Positions 28,570-37,944 of a stretch of DNA of 64,000 nucleotides are shown here, one piece after another. The stretch spans positions 186,001 to 250,000 of the forward strand of contig NZ_CP150207.1 of NCBI RefSeq assembly GCF_037969765.1, given 5' to 3'. A program made the position numbers and the translations under genes. Position 1 is the first letter of the stretch; each line of letters starts with the position of its first letter. The notes beneath the pieces are model-generated. The model searched no databases, was not told the DNA's origin, and saw nothing but the letters and a program-made list of their open reading frames with translations. The DNA comes from Paenibacillus sp. FSL W8-0186. GTDB taxonomy: Bacteria > Bacillota > Bacilli > Paenibacillales > Paenibacillaceae.

Positions 28570-29730
28570 ATGAGCAGTAAATTCCAAACAGTAGGCAGTT
28601 TGTTGCGGCCGTCTGAACTTTTGAAATATAAAACACAAATAGAACATCGGGATGACATCAGCTATCCGTTCTATCAAGATTTTGAGGGTTATGAGCAGTG
28701 TGAAACAGAGGCAATTAAGGCTGTTGTTGAAAAACAAATTGAGCATGATTTGTCCATTATTACGGATGGTGAATATTCCAAATCCATGTGGCATCTAGAT
28801 TTTGTGTGGGGATTTCAAGGAGTTGATCGCTATATTGCGGATCATGGATATTTTTTCCGCGATATTGATGGAAGCTCGAAATATGAGACGCGAAAAGATA
28901 TTGGTTTGCGGATTACAGGTGAATTGAGCGGAAAGAATCATCATTTCATTGGCATATTCAAACAACTTCAAGCTCTTGCTGGCGACCGTGAAACGAAGCT
29001 ATGCGTACCTTCGCCATCCCATATTTTTGGTGAATTGTCATGGTCGGATAACATTGGCGGCAAAGACGCGGTTTACAAGGATAGACATGAGCTTAAAAAT
29101 GGCCTCGTCCAGGCATATAAAGAATTTGTTGAGGAATTCGCTGCTGCTGGCGGGAAAATTCTGCAATTTGACGATTGCTTATGGGAACTGTTTGCGGATG
29201 ACAACCCGAATTCTCCGTATACCGGTGAACATATCAATCAAGAGGAAGTCCAAGCTCTTGCTGCTGAATTTATTGACATTAACAATACATTAATTGATTT
29301 TGGCCATAGCTTAGGTCTGAAAATGTGGACGCACAACTGCCGCGGCAACTATGATTCCCGGAATATGGGTGGCGGCTCCTATGTGAAAATTGCTAATCTG
29401 TTCCTGAAGCAGCTTAAATATGACCGTTTCTTCCTAGAATGGGATGATGAACGCGCAGGTTCGCTTGAGGCGCTTGCCGTCTTCAAGGAAAAGCCGGAGA
29501 CCGAAATTGTACTTGGTTTGTTGTCATCCAAAACGAATACGCTGGATGATGAAGAGCGAGTCTTCAGAATGCTTGATGAAGCATCTCGTATTATTGACAA
29601 GGATCGATTGCTGCTGTCCCATCAATGCGGATTTGCTTCTTGTGATGGAGGTAATGAATTAACTGAGGCTGAGCAGTGGGCTAAAATTAATCAAGGACAA
29701 AGAATTGCCCAGCAGTATTGGAGTAAATAG
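28570..29730 (+). CDS. MetE C-terminal domain-like methyltransferase (YxjG/YxjH family)
   Basis: This 386-aa single-domain relative of the catalytic half of cobalamin-independent methionine synthase (UROD/MetE barrel) carries the VGSLLRP N-terminus, ITDGEYSKSMWHLDF, QFDDCLWELF, MWTHNCRGNY and SHQCGFASCDGGNELT. The last of these holds the zinc-binding cysteine region. In Bacillus the homologues YxjG and YxjH belong to the methionine/S-box regulon. Here no S-box is visible, only palindromes upstream. CGAGGAGG precedes the ATG. It is a single gene with a strong terminator. The methyl donor and acceptor are inferred only from the family. Confidence 0.88.
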   Translation: MSSKFQTVGSLLRPSELLKYKTQIEHRDDISYPFYQDFEGYEQCETEAIKAVVEKQIEHDLSIITDGEYSKSMWHLDFVWGFQGVDRYIADHGYFFRDIDGSSKYETRKDIGLRITGELSGKNHHFIGIFKQLQALAGDRETKLCVPSPSHIFGELSWSDNIGGKDAVYKDRHELKNGLVQAYKEFVEEFAAAGGKILQFDDCLWELFADDNPNSPYTGEHINQEEVQALAAEFIDINNTLIDFGHSLGLKMWTHNCRGNYDSRNMGGGSYVKIANLFLKQLKYDRFFLEWDDERAGSLEALAVFKEKPETEIVLGLLSSKTNTLDDEERVFRMLDEASRIIDKDRLLLSHQCGFASCDGGNELTEAEQWAKINQGQRIAQQYWSK

Positions 29731-29742
29731 GAATGTGTTACT

Positions 29743-29770
29743 AAAACCCGCTCTTTGAGCGGGTTTTCTC
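29743..29770 (+). terminator. Terminator of the MetE-like gene
   Basis: AAAACCCGCTC/GAGCGGGTTTT forms an 11-bp stem with a 3-nt loop and ends in TTTTC. Confidence 0.9.
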
Positions 29771-29943
29771 ATTTTAAGAGTAAAATTGTAGACAACGCAC
29801 AGGCTTCTCGCGGGTTACATAAAATACAAATAAACTAATATATTTACAATTTTAATTCTTGTTGTATAATATTTTCAAATTGCATATTCATAAAATGTTC
29901 ACATTTTGTTAAAGGTGGTGGCCCTTAATAATTTGACAGGATG

Positions 29944-29971
29944 TTGGAAGCGCTTCGAATTATTTTATACT
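29944..29971 (+). promoter_or_regulatory. Symporter operon promoter with cre-like site
   Basis: TTGGAA (29944-29949), 16 nt and TATACT (29966-29971) form a promoter. The overlapping TTGGAAGCGCTTCGAA (29944-29959) resembles the CcpA cre consensus WTGNAANCGNWNNCW with one deviation in the core. Repression by glucose through CcpA would fit an acetate-type symporter. Confidence 0.6.
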
Positions 29972-30008
29972 TTGCAGGTAAATTAAATTGAATGAGAGGG
30001 GATTACCG

Positions 30009-30350
30009 ATGGTAAGTAAACCGTTAACCGCTGATCGGAAAAGGCAGAAGCTAACTCCCGCACAATACTCATCCATCGCGAAATCGGATCCATTTAGAAA
30101 GCTGATTCGAATTAAGAAAACATTCATTATTCCTTTCACAATCTTCTTCCTCTGCTTCTATTTCGCTCTGCCGATTCTGACTTCCTACACGAGCATCCTG
30201 AACCACTCCTTTTACGGCAGTATCACATGGGCCTGGGTCTTTGCTTTTCTGCAATTTATCATGACCTGGGCGCTTTGTATGATCTACTACAAAAAAGCGG
30301 CCAAGTTCGATGAAATCTCCGATCAAATTATAGCTGAGAAGGAGAGGTAG
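30009..30350 (+). CDS. DUF485 membrane protein
   Basis: This 113-aa protein has two transmembrane helices (about 38-60 and 71-95) and the family segments SDPFRKLIRIKKTFIIPFTIFF and ALCMIYYKKAAKFDEISDQI. DUF485 proteins are almost always encoded just before an ActP-type sodium/solute symporter, as here with a 3-bp gap (YwcB-YwcA in Bacillus). They are presumed accessory subunits of it. GAGGGG precedes the ATG at 30009; the seven upstream codons open in frame start with TTG and are unlikely to be used. Confidence 0.88.
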   Translation: MVSKPLTADRKRQKLTPAQYSSIAKSDPFRKLIRIKKTFIIPFTIFFLCFYFALPILTSYTSILNHSFYGSITWAWVFAFLQFIMTWALCMIYYKKAAKFDEISDQIIAEKER

Positions 30351-30353
30351 ACG

Positions 30354-31904
30354 ATGAATACAGCTGCATTTATTATGTTTCTTGCTATCGTTGCCCTAAC
30401 CCTCGTTATTACATATTGGGCTTCGAAAAAAAATAATTCACCCAGCGAATTTTATACGGCTGGCGGCGGATTGACCGGCTGGCAGAACGGAATGGCGATT
30501 GCCGGAGACTATATGTCAGCGGCTTCGTTCTTAGGGATTGCGGGCTCGATTGCGTTAGCTGGATTTGATGGATTCTTCTACAGTATCGGATTCCTCGTCG
30601 CTTACTTAGTCGTTCTATTCTTGGTTGCGGAGCCTTTAAGAAATTTAGGGAAATATACTTTCGCGGATATGATCGCCGTTCGCTTTAAAACGGCAAAAAT
30701 CCGCGGTTTTGCTGCATTTAATACGATGGTCATATCTATCTTCTACATGATTGCCCAGCTTGTAGGTGCAGGAGCATTGATCAAGCTGCTTCTCGGCATT
30801 GACTTTGCAACCTCTGTGATCATTGTAGGGATTCTCATGACCATCTATGTCACCTTTGGCGGGATGCACGCGACGAGCTGGGTACAGATTACTAAGGCGG
30901 TTCTACTGATGGCCGGAACGCTTCTCATCTCAATTTTGGTGCTGCATAAATTTAACTGGAGCATTACAGGCATGTTCGATCAAGTCAAAGAAGCAACGCC
31001 GCTCAAGGAGAAATTTCTTAATCCTGGCGTGAAGTATAAAGATGGGCTGGATACCTTGTCCTTGACGATGGGATTAGTCCTTGGAACCGCAGGCCTGCCC
31101 CATATTCTTGTCCGCTTCTTTACGGTTAAGAATGCAAAAATTGCCCGCAGCTCCGTGGTATACGCAACTTGGATTATCGGACTTTTCTATGTGATGACGA
31201 TTTTCTTGGGTTTTGGTGCGGCTGCCTTCGTTGGAAATGGAGATATTACCGCTGCGGATAAAGCGGGGAACATGGCTGCTCCGCTGCTCGCACAAGCGCT
31301 GGGCGGCAATATGCTGTTTGCCTTTGTCTCGGCCGTAGCCTTCGCGACCATTCTCGCCGTTGTAGCAGGACTTGTGCTTACCGCTGCGGCAGCCTTCTCC
31401 CATGACTTCTACAATCAAATTTTGAGAAAAGGGAAAGCGACCGAGAAGCAGCAGGTTAATATGGCACGGTACGCTTCCATCGGGATTTCTGTCATTTCCA
31501 TTATTCTGGCCTTATTTGCCCAAAATCTTAACGTTGCTTTCCTGGTATCGCTGGCGTTTGCCGTTGCTGCCAGTGCGAATCTGCCTGTTATTCTATATAC
31601 GATTTTCTGGAGGCGGTTCAATACAAGCGGGGCGATTTGGGCTATGGTGGTGGGTCTGATCGCTTCCGTGGGACTCGTTATCGTCAGTCCAAACGTATTT
31701 CATCCAGAAGCGGGAAAGGCGATGTTCGTTGGGAACCCATGGTTTCCGCTTACGACTCCGGGTATTGTCTCTATTCCGCTTGGCTTCATCGCTGGCTTTG
31801 TTGGCACCATGCTGTCGCGTAAGACAGGCAAAGCAGACAACCAAGTCGAATACGATGAGATTCTCGTCCGTTCCAATACGGGAATGGGTAACACGGTGAT
31901 GTAA
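30354..31904 (+). CDS. actP: Cation/acetate symporter family protein (SSS family)
   Basis: This 516-aa integral membrane transporter of the sodium:solute symporter family has about 13 helices. The sequence matches the ActP/YwcA branch: SEFYTAGGGLTGWQNGMAIAGDYMSAASFLGIAG at the N-terminus and TYVTFGGMHATSWVQITKAVLL-type motifs, with GTAGLPHILVRFFTV later. Acetate, or another short monocarboxylate such as pyruvate, is the probable substrate, but the sequence does not settle this. GAGAGG lies before the ATG. The pair with DUF485 and the cre-like promoter suggest use when glucose is exhausted. Confidence 0.87.
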   Translation: MNTAAFIMFLAIVALTLVITYWASKKNNSPSEFYTAGGGLTGWQNGMAIAGDYMSAASFLGIAGSIALAGFDGFFYSIGFLVAYLVVLFLVAEPLRNLGKYTFADMIAVRFKTAKIRGFAAFNTMVISIFYMIAQLVGAGALIKLLLGIDFATSVIIVGILMTIYVTFGGMHATSWVQITKAVLLMAGTLLISILVLHKFNWSITGMFDQVKEATPLKEKFLNPGVKYKDGLDTLSLTMGLVLGTAGLPHILVRFFTVKNAKIARSSVVYATWIIGLFYVMTIFLGFGAAAFVGNGDITAADKAGNMAAPLLAQALGGNMLFAFVSAVAFATILAVVAGLVLTAAAAFSHDFYNQILRKGKATEKQQVNMARYASIGISVISIILALFAQNLNVAFLVSLAFAVAASANLPVILYTIFWRRFNTSGAIWAMVVGLIASVGLVIVSPNVFHPEAGKAMFVGNPWFPLTTPGIVSIPLGFIAGFVGTMLSRKTGKADNQVEYDEILVRSNTGMGNTVM

Positions 31905-31936
31905 GCTGGCAGTCTATCCTATCTCAAGGAATCCAT

Positions 31937-31973
31937 TAAAAAAGCCACTAAACCTACGGTTTGGTGGTTTTTC
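31937..31973 (+). terminator. Symporter operon terminator
   Basis: AAAAAGCCACTAAACC pairs with GGTTTGGTGGTTTTT around a 3-nt loop and ends in a T run. Confidence 0.85.
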
Positions 31974-32083
31974 TTCGGGCAGAGATCTGGCCGCAGCCCT
32001 ACTTATGTTTATAAATATTTTATGGTAGGAAGATTTACCTATATATAGTAAAATAGTTTGAAAAACATACGGTGGGTGGATTC

Positions 32084-33526
32084 ATGCATACAAGAGTCGT
32101 CATTGCTATATTAGTGTTTACTTTAACCATTTTAACTGGATGTACAACGGATAGGGATAACTCGTTGTCTTCTGGCAAACAAAGGGAAGATAAGTTCATC
32201 GTGCATGGGATCATGCTTGGTGATAGTACGGATAAGCTGATTGAAAAGTTGGGTTATCCCTTGACCAAGGGACAAGTTGTCGAAACTCAGTCCAATGAAA
32301 TGGCGACTTCATATAAGTATGGGGAGCTCTCTTTTGGAATTCTTGATGATAAAGTAGTCTCCATTGAGACTACAGATAAAGAGTATAAAACTTCGGATGG
32401 AGTTAATGTGGGTACCTCATATGTCCAATTAATAAGAGCATATAGTGAACTGAATCCAAGGGAAGATGAGGAGAAAGAAGCAGTATATGTTGACGAGAAT
32501 GACAAACTTATTTTCTTTTTCCTAGACAGATCTTTTAGAGTTGAACAAATTACATATACATATAAATCGGTATTCGAGAAAATGAGTAATATCACATTTG
32601 ATGAAATCATCGAAAAGACACATGCCTCCGATACAACACCTTCAGCGCTACTTACTGTAGCTGTATTGAGTGATAGTGTCGATGATGTGAGAAGTTTATT
32701 AGATCTAGGCGCAGATCCCAATACAACGAAAGAAGGAGTATCTGTATTATTGCTGGCAGATTATAAAAACGGTACTGGGGCAGCTAAGGAAATTGTGGAA
32801 ATATTAAGGCAAGCAGGAGCTAAGGTGTACAATGAATCGCTGCACTCAGAATTGAGTGAGGCTGTGGTAAATAATAATTCGTATGAAACTAGGGAGTTAC
32901 TGCGGGCAGGGGCGAATCCTGATGCAATGGTCTCGACGAATGATGGAGAAATTGAACCGTCGGATGGCATTTCCGTGCTATGGTACGCTGTATATAAAGG
33001 CTACTCTGAAATCGCCAATCTGCTTCTCGAGAGTGGGGCATCGCCCGTAGACGATAAACAGATTGAAATGCAAGCGTCAGCAGATAATGCAATGCAAAAC
33101 ATGGACATCGATCAAATGGAGAGGCTTTTAAATGGGGGCCTAGATGCAAATGGCAGTACTGGTTTTGGACAATGGTCGGAGAGCTTTGTATATTTCAGTG
33201 CAGCCCGTAATAATCATGAAATGCTGCAGTTATTGTTAGAGCATGGAGCGAATCCCGTAGGAGTTATACAAGCCATTGCAGGACGAAGCGATTTAGCGGA
33301 TACAAAAATATATACGATGCTGATCGATGCAGGAGATGATGTAAATATGACGGATTCTCAAGGCTTAACAGCATTAATGCATGCGGCTATGTATGGTAAT
33401 AATGAGCTTGTGACGGTTTTACTTGAAGCGGGAGCCGACGTGAATATGAAAGACACTAATGGGTTGACAGCATTAGATTATGCCAATCAATATAATAACT
33501 ACGAGACCATAAGTCTTCTCCAATGA
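32084..33526 (+). CDS. Ankyrin-repeat lipoprotein
   Basis: This 480-aa protein has a lipoprotein signal (LTILTGC, Cys about residue 20). An N-terminal domain (about 35-165, IVHGIMLGDSTDKLIEKLGYP onward) resembles small periplasm-type SmpA/YjgB-like domains. A C-terminal array of about six ankyrin repeats (about 195-480) follows, seen as LLDLGADPN, LLRAGANPD, LLESGASP, LLEHGANP and TALMHAAMYGNNELVTVLLEAGADVNMKD. Surface-anchored ankyrin proteins are uncommon in this group and usually bind other proteins. No partner gene is obvious. The ATG at 32084 follows GGTGGGTGG. Confidence 0.82.
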   Translation: MHTRVVIAILVFTLTILTGCTTDRDNSLSSGKQREDKFIVHGIMLGDSTDKLIEKLGYPLTKGQVVETQSNEMATSYKYGELSFGILDDKVVSIETTDKEYKTSDGVNVGTSYVQLIRAYSELNPREDEEKEAVYVDENDKLIFFFLDRSFRVEQITYTYKSVFEKMSNITFDEIIEKTHASDTTPSALLTVAVLSDSVDDVRSLLDLGADPNTTKEGVSVLLLADYKNGTGAAKEIVEILRQAGAKVYNESLHSELSEAVVNNNSYETRELLRAGANPDAMVSTNDGEIEPSDGISVLWYAVYKGYSEIANLLLESGASPVDDKQIEMQASADNAMQNMDIDQMERLLNGGLDANGSTGFGQWSESFVYFSAARNNHEMLQLLLEHGANPVGVIQAIAGRSDLADTKIYTMLIDAGDDVNMTDSQGLTALMHAAMYGNNELVTVLLEAGADVNMKDTNGLTALDYANQYNNYETISLLQ

Positions 33527-33560
33527 TTTTCGGTGAAACGGCTATTGGAGTTGAATGATA

Positions 33561-33658
33561 CCGAACCGGAGGGCCTGGCGATTAACGGTGCTTAAGCAAT
33601 GACCGTGTCAGCCAGGCCTTCGGGGTTAGTCGGCGGTAAAGCTGACTATTTTTTTCGC
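33561..33658. terminator. Convergent terminator region
   Basis: A long hairpin with GGCCTGGC/GCCAGGCC arms (about 33573-33620, nested inner stem) is followed by AGTCGGC-GGTAAA-GCTGACT and TTTTTTT (33628-33658). The region separates the convergent ankyrin and lipoprotein genes. Confidence 0.7.
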
Positions 33659-33666
33659 CTTTTCAC

Positions 33667-34857
33667 TCACTGACTCGTAACGACAAGCGCCTCTTTTTCC
33701 TCATCCACATATACCGTGGTATTGCTTACCATTTCAAAGTCGGTTTGGGAGAGCCCTCCGCATTCATGAGCATGATATTGCAACAGGTTCTTTTTTTCCC
33801 CGTTCTTCTTGAGGGTCCAGCCCCCATATTTATTGACGAGGTAAGTATCTGAGCCTAATTTCCACTTGTAATTACCGTGGTCCAGTTTAGACACCGTGAT
33901 TCCGAGTAGAGCCAGTAGGTCCTCAAAATCATCAATATGATATTGTTTGGTTGTCGTACAATATTTGACCTGGTTTGCGAAAACGTAGATATTTTCCTCT
34001 TCGTAATTTTTTCTAACCTTATATTCCTTGCCGTTGACGATCACGCTTCCGAGTTCTTTCAAGTGGCCGTCTATGTATCTTAGCGACTCGTGGTATTCCT
34101 CGATGGTGATCCAGGTGAACGAGTCCTTTTCCTTATCATAAGTCCCGTAATATCCATGCCCATAATCCTCTACTTCAACTTCGACAGGAAGCAGATCGTA
34201 GTTGTCTACATATTCTGCATAATCTCTCAACGTTTGCTCGATTTTAGCTAGTAACTCCTTTATTTGCTCCTCATCGTTGATTAAAGTGAAGAATTTAAAC
34301 TTATAGGAAGTTCCCCAGTCATTAACGAGCTGTTTCGGGTGAATGGATTTCAACCGGAGTCCTTTTTTGGGATCAACAAAGCTGGCATAATAGTCATTAC
34401 CCATGGACGGGTATTCGCTGAACACGGCTACCGAGGTTTGGGTTGCATTCGTTTCGTATTCGTGCAATCCAATTTCCTCCGGTTTAAAATATTTGGACAG
34501 CACATCTGCGTTAATTTGTTCTTCGCCTAGTCCCAGGGCATAATCCATGACCGCGTAGCCAAAGTTCGGCTTATCCCCTCCTTGGGTGTATCCATAATTG
34601 CGAAATTCAAATTCCCTTTGGATTCCGCGATCATCGGAAAATGCGACAACCCACCGGTAACTCGATCCTTTCACGGGCAAGGGATTCGCTCGCCAATGGA
34701 TTTGTTCCTCCTCCAGCACTTCATAGGGGCCTAAAGAATAGTTGAGATAGGCACGAAATTTCTTGATGTAATTCGTTTTATAATGCTTCGTACATCCTGA
34801 GAGCAATAGGAAAAGCATAAGGCATCCCAACAGCAAAGTTACGAATCGTCTACCCAT
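33667..34857 (-). CDS. Hypothetical lipoprotein
   Basis: This 396-aa protein starts MGRRFVTLLLGCLMLFLLLS and then GC, a lipoprotein signal. The mature part is rich in aromatic and charged residues (GHGYYGTYDKEKDSFTWITI, NYGYTQGGDKPNFGYAVMDY) and has no motif I recognise. Related-looking lipoproteins of unknown function are common in Paenibacillus and Bacillus. The ATG at 34857 has AGAGGTG upstream; the open frame extends 41 codons further but without a signal-peptide-compatible start. The 350 bp upstream of it (34858-35206) show no further gene that I can support. Confidence 0.72.
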   Translation of the reverse strand: MGRRFVTLLLGCLMLFLLLSGCTKHYKTNYIKKFRAYLNYSLGPYEVLEEEQIHWRANPLPVKGSSYRWVVAFSDDRGIQREFEFRNYGYTQGGDKPNFGYAVMDYALGLGEEQINADVLSKYFKPEEIGLHEYETNATQTSVAVFSEYPSMGNDYYASFVDPKKGLRLKSIHPKQLVNDWGTSYKFKFFTLINDEEQIKELLAKIEQTLRDYAEYVDNYDLLPVEVEVEDYGHGYYGTYDKEKDSFTWITIEEYHESLRYIDGHLKELGSVIVNGKEYKVRKNYEEENIYVFANQVKYCTTTKQYHIDDFEDLLALLGITVSKLDHGNYKWKLGSDTYLVNKYGGWTLKKNGEKKNLLQYHAHECGGLSQTDFEMVSNTTVYVDEEKEALVVTSQ

Positions 34858-35206
34858 GACAATGACAACACCTCTCCCAATCATGAAATACAATTTCTTC
34901 TTTGATATCTTTTCCACAAAATATTTCGCCAAATAGTTGTACCAGAATAGACTATTTCTATATTGTAGTGTAAGTAGCATGAGAAAAAAAGGAAATTATA
35001 GCATCCAGTGTCGAAGCAGGCCGGATTATACGTTCGGCTGTAGAAGCGAGTCGTTTCTGTATGTATGCATGAATTTCATATTGTGATAAAATAACGAAAA
35101 CAAAATGAGGCTGGTTAATTTTACAATCCCTATAAGGGTTTACCAACCTCTCCGTATGTAACAATATAGAGGTGTCAAAAATCCTCCACAAAGGGGCTGT
35201 TGAATC

Positions 35207-36145
35207 ATGTCAATCCGGTTAACAGATCAAAGGATCGTTCCGCATTTATGGTACGACAAGGAGGCAAAAGAAGCAGCAGAGTTTTACGTCTCCTTATTCC
35301 CGGACTCAAAAATGACGAGTGTCACCACATTACATAACACACCGTCTGGTGATAGCGATCTAGTCTCTTTTGAAATTTGGGGTCAGAAGTTTATGGCGAT
35401 CAGCGCAGGACCCCATTTTAAAATCAATCCGTCAGTGTCTATCATGGTTAATTTTGACCCATCTCGAGACAAAGATGCGGAAGAGAAATTGAATGCGGTT
35501 TGGAGCAAATTATCGGATGGCGGCACAGCATTAATGCCGCTTGATAAGTATCCGTTCAGCGAGAGATATGGATGGATTCAGGATAAGTACGGTATGACGT
35601 GGCAATTAATTCTTACCAACCCGGAAGGCGAAGAGCGCCCTGCGATCCTGCCGTCGATGTTGTTTGTCGGTGAGGTATGCGGGAAAACGGAAGAGGCGAT
35701 TCATTTTTACCTGTCCGTATTTAAGAATTCAAAGCAGGGACTTACTGCCCGCTACCCCAAAGGCATGGAGCCGGACAAAGAAGGGACGATCATGTTTGCT
35801 GAATTCATGCTGGAAAATCAGTGGTTTACCGCCATGGACAGCGCGCATGAGCATAAGTTCAGTTTCAATGAGGCAGTTTCATTTGTCGTGTATTGCGACA
35901 CACAAGATGAAATTGACTACTACTGGGACAAGCTCTCTGCAGTTCCTGAAGCCGAGCAATGCGGCTGGCTGAAAGATAAGTATGGCCTGTCCTGGCAGAT
36001 CGTGCCGAGAGAGATGGACGAGATGATGAGCAAGGGTACGCCGGAACAGATGGCTGCCGTCACAGAAGCATTTCTTAAAATGAAGAAATTTGATCTTGCC
36101 GAATTACAGGAAGCGTACAACAGATCACGTGACTCTGTACAATAA
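35207..36145 (+). CDS. Two-domain VOC (PhnB-like) protein
   Basis: This 312-aa protein is made of two tandem vicinal-oxygen-chelate domains of the PhnB type. The first runs from PHLWYDKEAKEAAEFYVSLF to GWIQDKYGMTWQLI and the second from GKTEEAIHFYLSVFKNS to GWLKDKYGLSWQIVP. Each half repeats the 'EA--FY-S-F--S' and 'G-I/L-DKYG--WQ' patterns. Old annotations call these 3-demethylubiquinone methyltransferases, but they lack any methyltransferase motif, so the activity is unknown. AAAGGGG lies before the ATG. It is monocistronic. Confidence 0.88.
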   Translation: MSIRLTDQRIVPHLWYDKEAKEAAEFYVSLFPDSKMTSVTTLHNTPSGDSDLVSFEIWGQKFMAISAGPHFKINPSVSIMVNFDPSRDKDAEEKLNAVWSKLSDGGTALMPLDKYPFSERYGWIQDKYGMTWQLILTNPEGEERPAILPSMLFVGEVCGKTEEAIHFYLSVFKNSKQGLTARYPKGMEPDKEGTIMFAEFMLENQWFTAMDSAHEHKFSFNEAVSFVVYCDTQDEIDYYWDKLSAVPEAEQCGWLKDKYGLSWQIVPREMDEMMSKGTPEQMAAVTEAFLKMKKFDLAELQEAYNRSRDSVQ

Positions 36146-36194
36146 TTTAGCGGCGGCGAATTGTGTCTACACATACGACGGTTAGCCTCATATG

Positions 36195-36222
36195 GAGACC
36201 CGCTCACTGAGCGGGTCTTTCC
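36195..36222 (+). terminator. VOC gene terminator
   Basis: AGACCCGCTC/GAGCGGGTCT with a 3-nt loop is followed by TTCCT. Confidence 0.8.
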
Positions 36223-36306
36223 TATTTGGCAGCGAATAATCTAGGGACGGCAACGGAATATTAAATCCGAGAGGCTTAATTAGTAAAAAATTCAGGGGGT
36301 AAAGAG

Positions 36307-37065
36307 ATGAGCCTAAAAGATTTTGCAGGCCGTGTCGTATTAATTACTGGAGCTGCAACCGGGATTGGCCGTGCCACAGCGATTGCTTTTGCACGTCGTG
36401 GTGCGAAGGTAGCCATTGGCGACGTGAATGAGCAAGCCAATGAAACAGTTGAAATGATTCAAAAAGAAGGCGGAGAAGCCGCATTCTTTAAAACAGATGT
36501 AACAAACTCGAAAGACGTAAAATCGCTTGTTGAACAAACAGTAAAGCATTTTGGCGGATTGCATCACGCCTTCAATAATGCAGGAATTTTAAATAAACCC
36601 GCAAAATTCGCAGAAATTGAAGAGGATGTATTTGATAAAGTCATGGCCGTTGACGTCAAAGGCGTATTTCTTGCGGTAAAATATGAACTTGAATATATGG
36701 TTGCTAACGGTGGTGGCACCATTGTAAACACGGCTTCGGTAGCGGGTTTAATCGCCGATCCTAATATGGCACCCTACGTTGCTGCAAAACATGCAGTTAC
36801 CGGTTTAACCAAAGCAGCTGCATTTGACTACGCCCAAGATGGCATTCGTGTAAACAGTGTTGCACCAGGTTTAACTGAAACACCTATGACTCAAATGTGG
36901 AAGGACGACGAAGAAAAATGGGCTGAAGTTACTTCGAACGTTCCCATGCGCCGTGCCGCTAAACCGGAAGAAATCGCTGAAATGGTCATATTCCTATCTT
37001 CCGATGCGGCAAGCTTCTGTAACGGATATGTTTATGCCGTCGATGGCGGACAAGTTGCTCACTAA
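36307..37065 (+). CDS. SDR family oxidoreductase
   Basis: This 252-aa classical short-chain dehydrogenase has cofactor loop TGAATGIG, NNAG motif AFNNAGIL, catalytic Ser in NTASVAG and the YVAAK tetrad residues, then PG in VNSVAPGLTETPM. The 'IGDVNEQ' turn with Asp after the second strand favours NAD(H). The substrate cannot be read from the sequence. GGGGGTAAAGAG precedes the ATG. It is monocistronic with its own terminator. Confidence 0.92.
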   Translation: MSLKDFAGRVVLITGAATGIGRATAIAFARRGAKVAIGDVNEQANETVEMIQKEGGEAAFFKTDVTNSKDVKSLVEQTVKHFGGLHHAFNNAGILNKPAKFAEIEEDVFDKVMAVDVKGVFLAVKYELEYMVANGGGTIVNTASVAGLIADPNMAPYVAAKHAVTGLTKAAAFDYAQDGIRVNSVAPGLTETPMTQMWKDDEEKWAEVTSNVPMRRAAKPEEIAEMVIFLSSDAASFCNGYVYAVDGGQVAH

Positions 37066-37104
37066 TCTGTAGGAATTGTTCTAAATAGAATGTTCATACT
37101 TCTA

Positions 37105-37136
37105 AAGAAGCCACTCAAATTAGAGTGGCTTTTGTT
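37105..37136 (+). terminator. SDR gene terminator
   Basis: GAAGCCACTC/GAGTGGCTTT forms a stem with a T-rich tail. Confidence 0.8.
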
Positions 37137-37197
37137 ATATATACAGTACTGCTGCAGCATTCTCATAAATCTGCCTAAGGAGCGTAGATTCTTAATC

Positions 37198-37944
37198 TCA
37201 GCAAGGTTTTCCTAACTTTTGAGGCTCGGATCGTCTTTTCAATAACAAAAAGGGCTTCATGCTTGGTTTAAAGTTCGCCTCAATAATCCAGACCTGAGCA
37301 TCTCTATCTAATCCTATATCCAAGCCGATCATGTTCTGAGAAGGATAAAACGAACAAAGATACCTTGCAGCTACCAGACATACCAGCTCGATCTTCCGTA
37401 TCAATTTTTGAATGGAATCAGGCTTCAGATTTGAAGATTCTATCGCCTGCTTAACCGGAATAACCTGACTGGCGACGTTTGTAATGACATAACCTTCTTC
37501 CGCTACTTTAGCAAACATCCCTTTTATTTTCCGTGCGGTATCTTTATTTGCTCTACTTACTACGACTCTTATATCAAAGGGTCTTTTTTCGATCTGGGCT
37601 AGCGGGATCCGTTGCTGCACCAAGTAACTTTGGTCAAGAATCATTTTGTCAATTTGTTCATATACAGCTTGCTTGCCATCCAATATTATTTTTCTGTCTT
37701 CTTTTTGTAGGGCATACCGGTATTTCTCCAAGCGGGAGACTTGGATGATCCCGTAACCGGAATGCCCGAGAGTCGGTTTGAGCATGACGGTTCCGTATTT
37801 CGCAATAAATTGCCATAAATTCCGCCTCGTAAATCTTTGCGTTGCTGGTAAATACGGAGCAAGATCTGGGAGGCTCTTTAAAATTTGATATTTTGCCCAT
37901 TTGCTCTCAGAGCGAGTGCGCTGTTTATTGTCGACTTTGTTCAT
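37198..37944 (-). CDS. YheC/YheD family ATP-grasp protein
   Basis: This 248-aa protein resembles the spore-coat-associated YheC/YheD family. The ATP-grasp features are VMLKPTLGHSGYGIIQV (nucleotide-binding lysine and glycine loop), SYLVQQRIPL, PFDIRVVV and the metal-binding end VWIIEANFKPSM. The ATG at 37944 overlaps the last codons of the upstream GMC oxidoreductase gene by 20 bp; no strong ribosome-binding site is seen, so coupled translation is likely. In Bacillus, yheC and yheD are sporulation genes of unknown chemistry. The ligated substrates here are unknown. Confidence 0.8.
   Translation of the reverse strand: MNKVDNKQRTRSESKWAKYQILKSLPDLAPYLPATQRFTRRNLWQFIAKYGTVMLKPTLGHSGYGIIQVSRLEKYRYALQKEDRKIILDGKQAVYEQIDKMILDQSYLVQQRIPLAQIEKRPFDIRVVVSRANKDTARKIKGMFAKVAEEGYVITNVASQVIPVKQAIESSNLKPDSIQKLIRKIELVCLVAARYLCSFYPSQNMIGLDIGLDRDAQVWIIEANFKPSMKPFLLLKRRSEPQKLGKPC

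Noticed and set aside
34958..35191. 77-codon minus-strand frame upstream of the lipoprotein gene
   Set aside because: No ribosome-binding site, no recognisable family, and it overlaps the probable promoter region.
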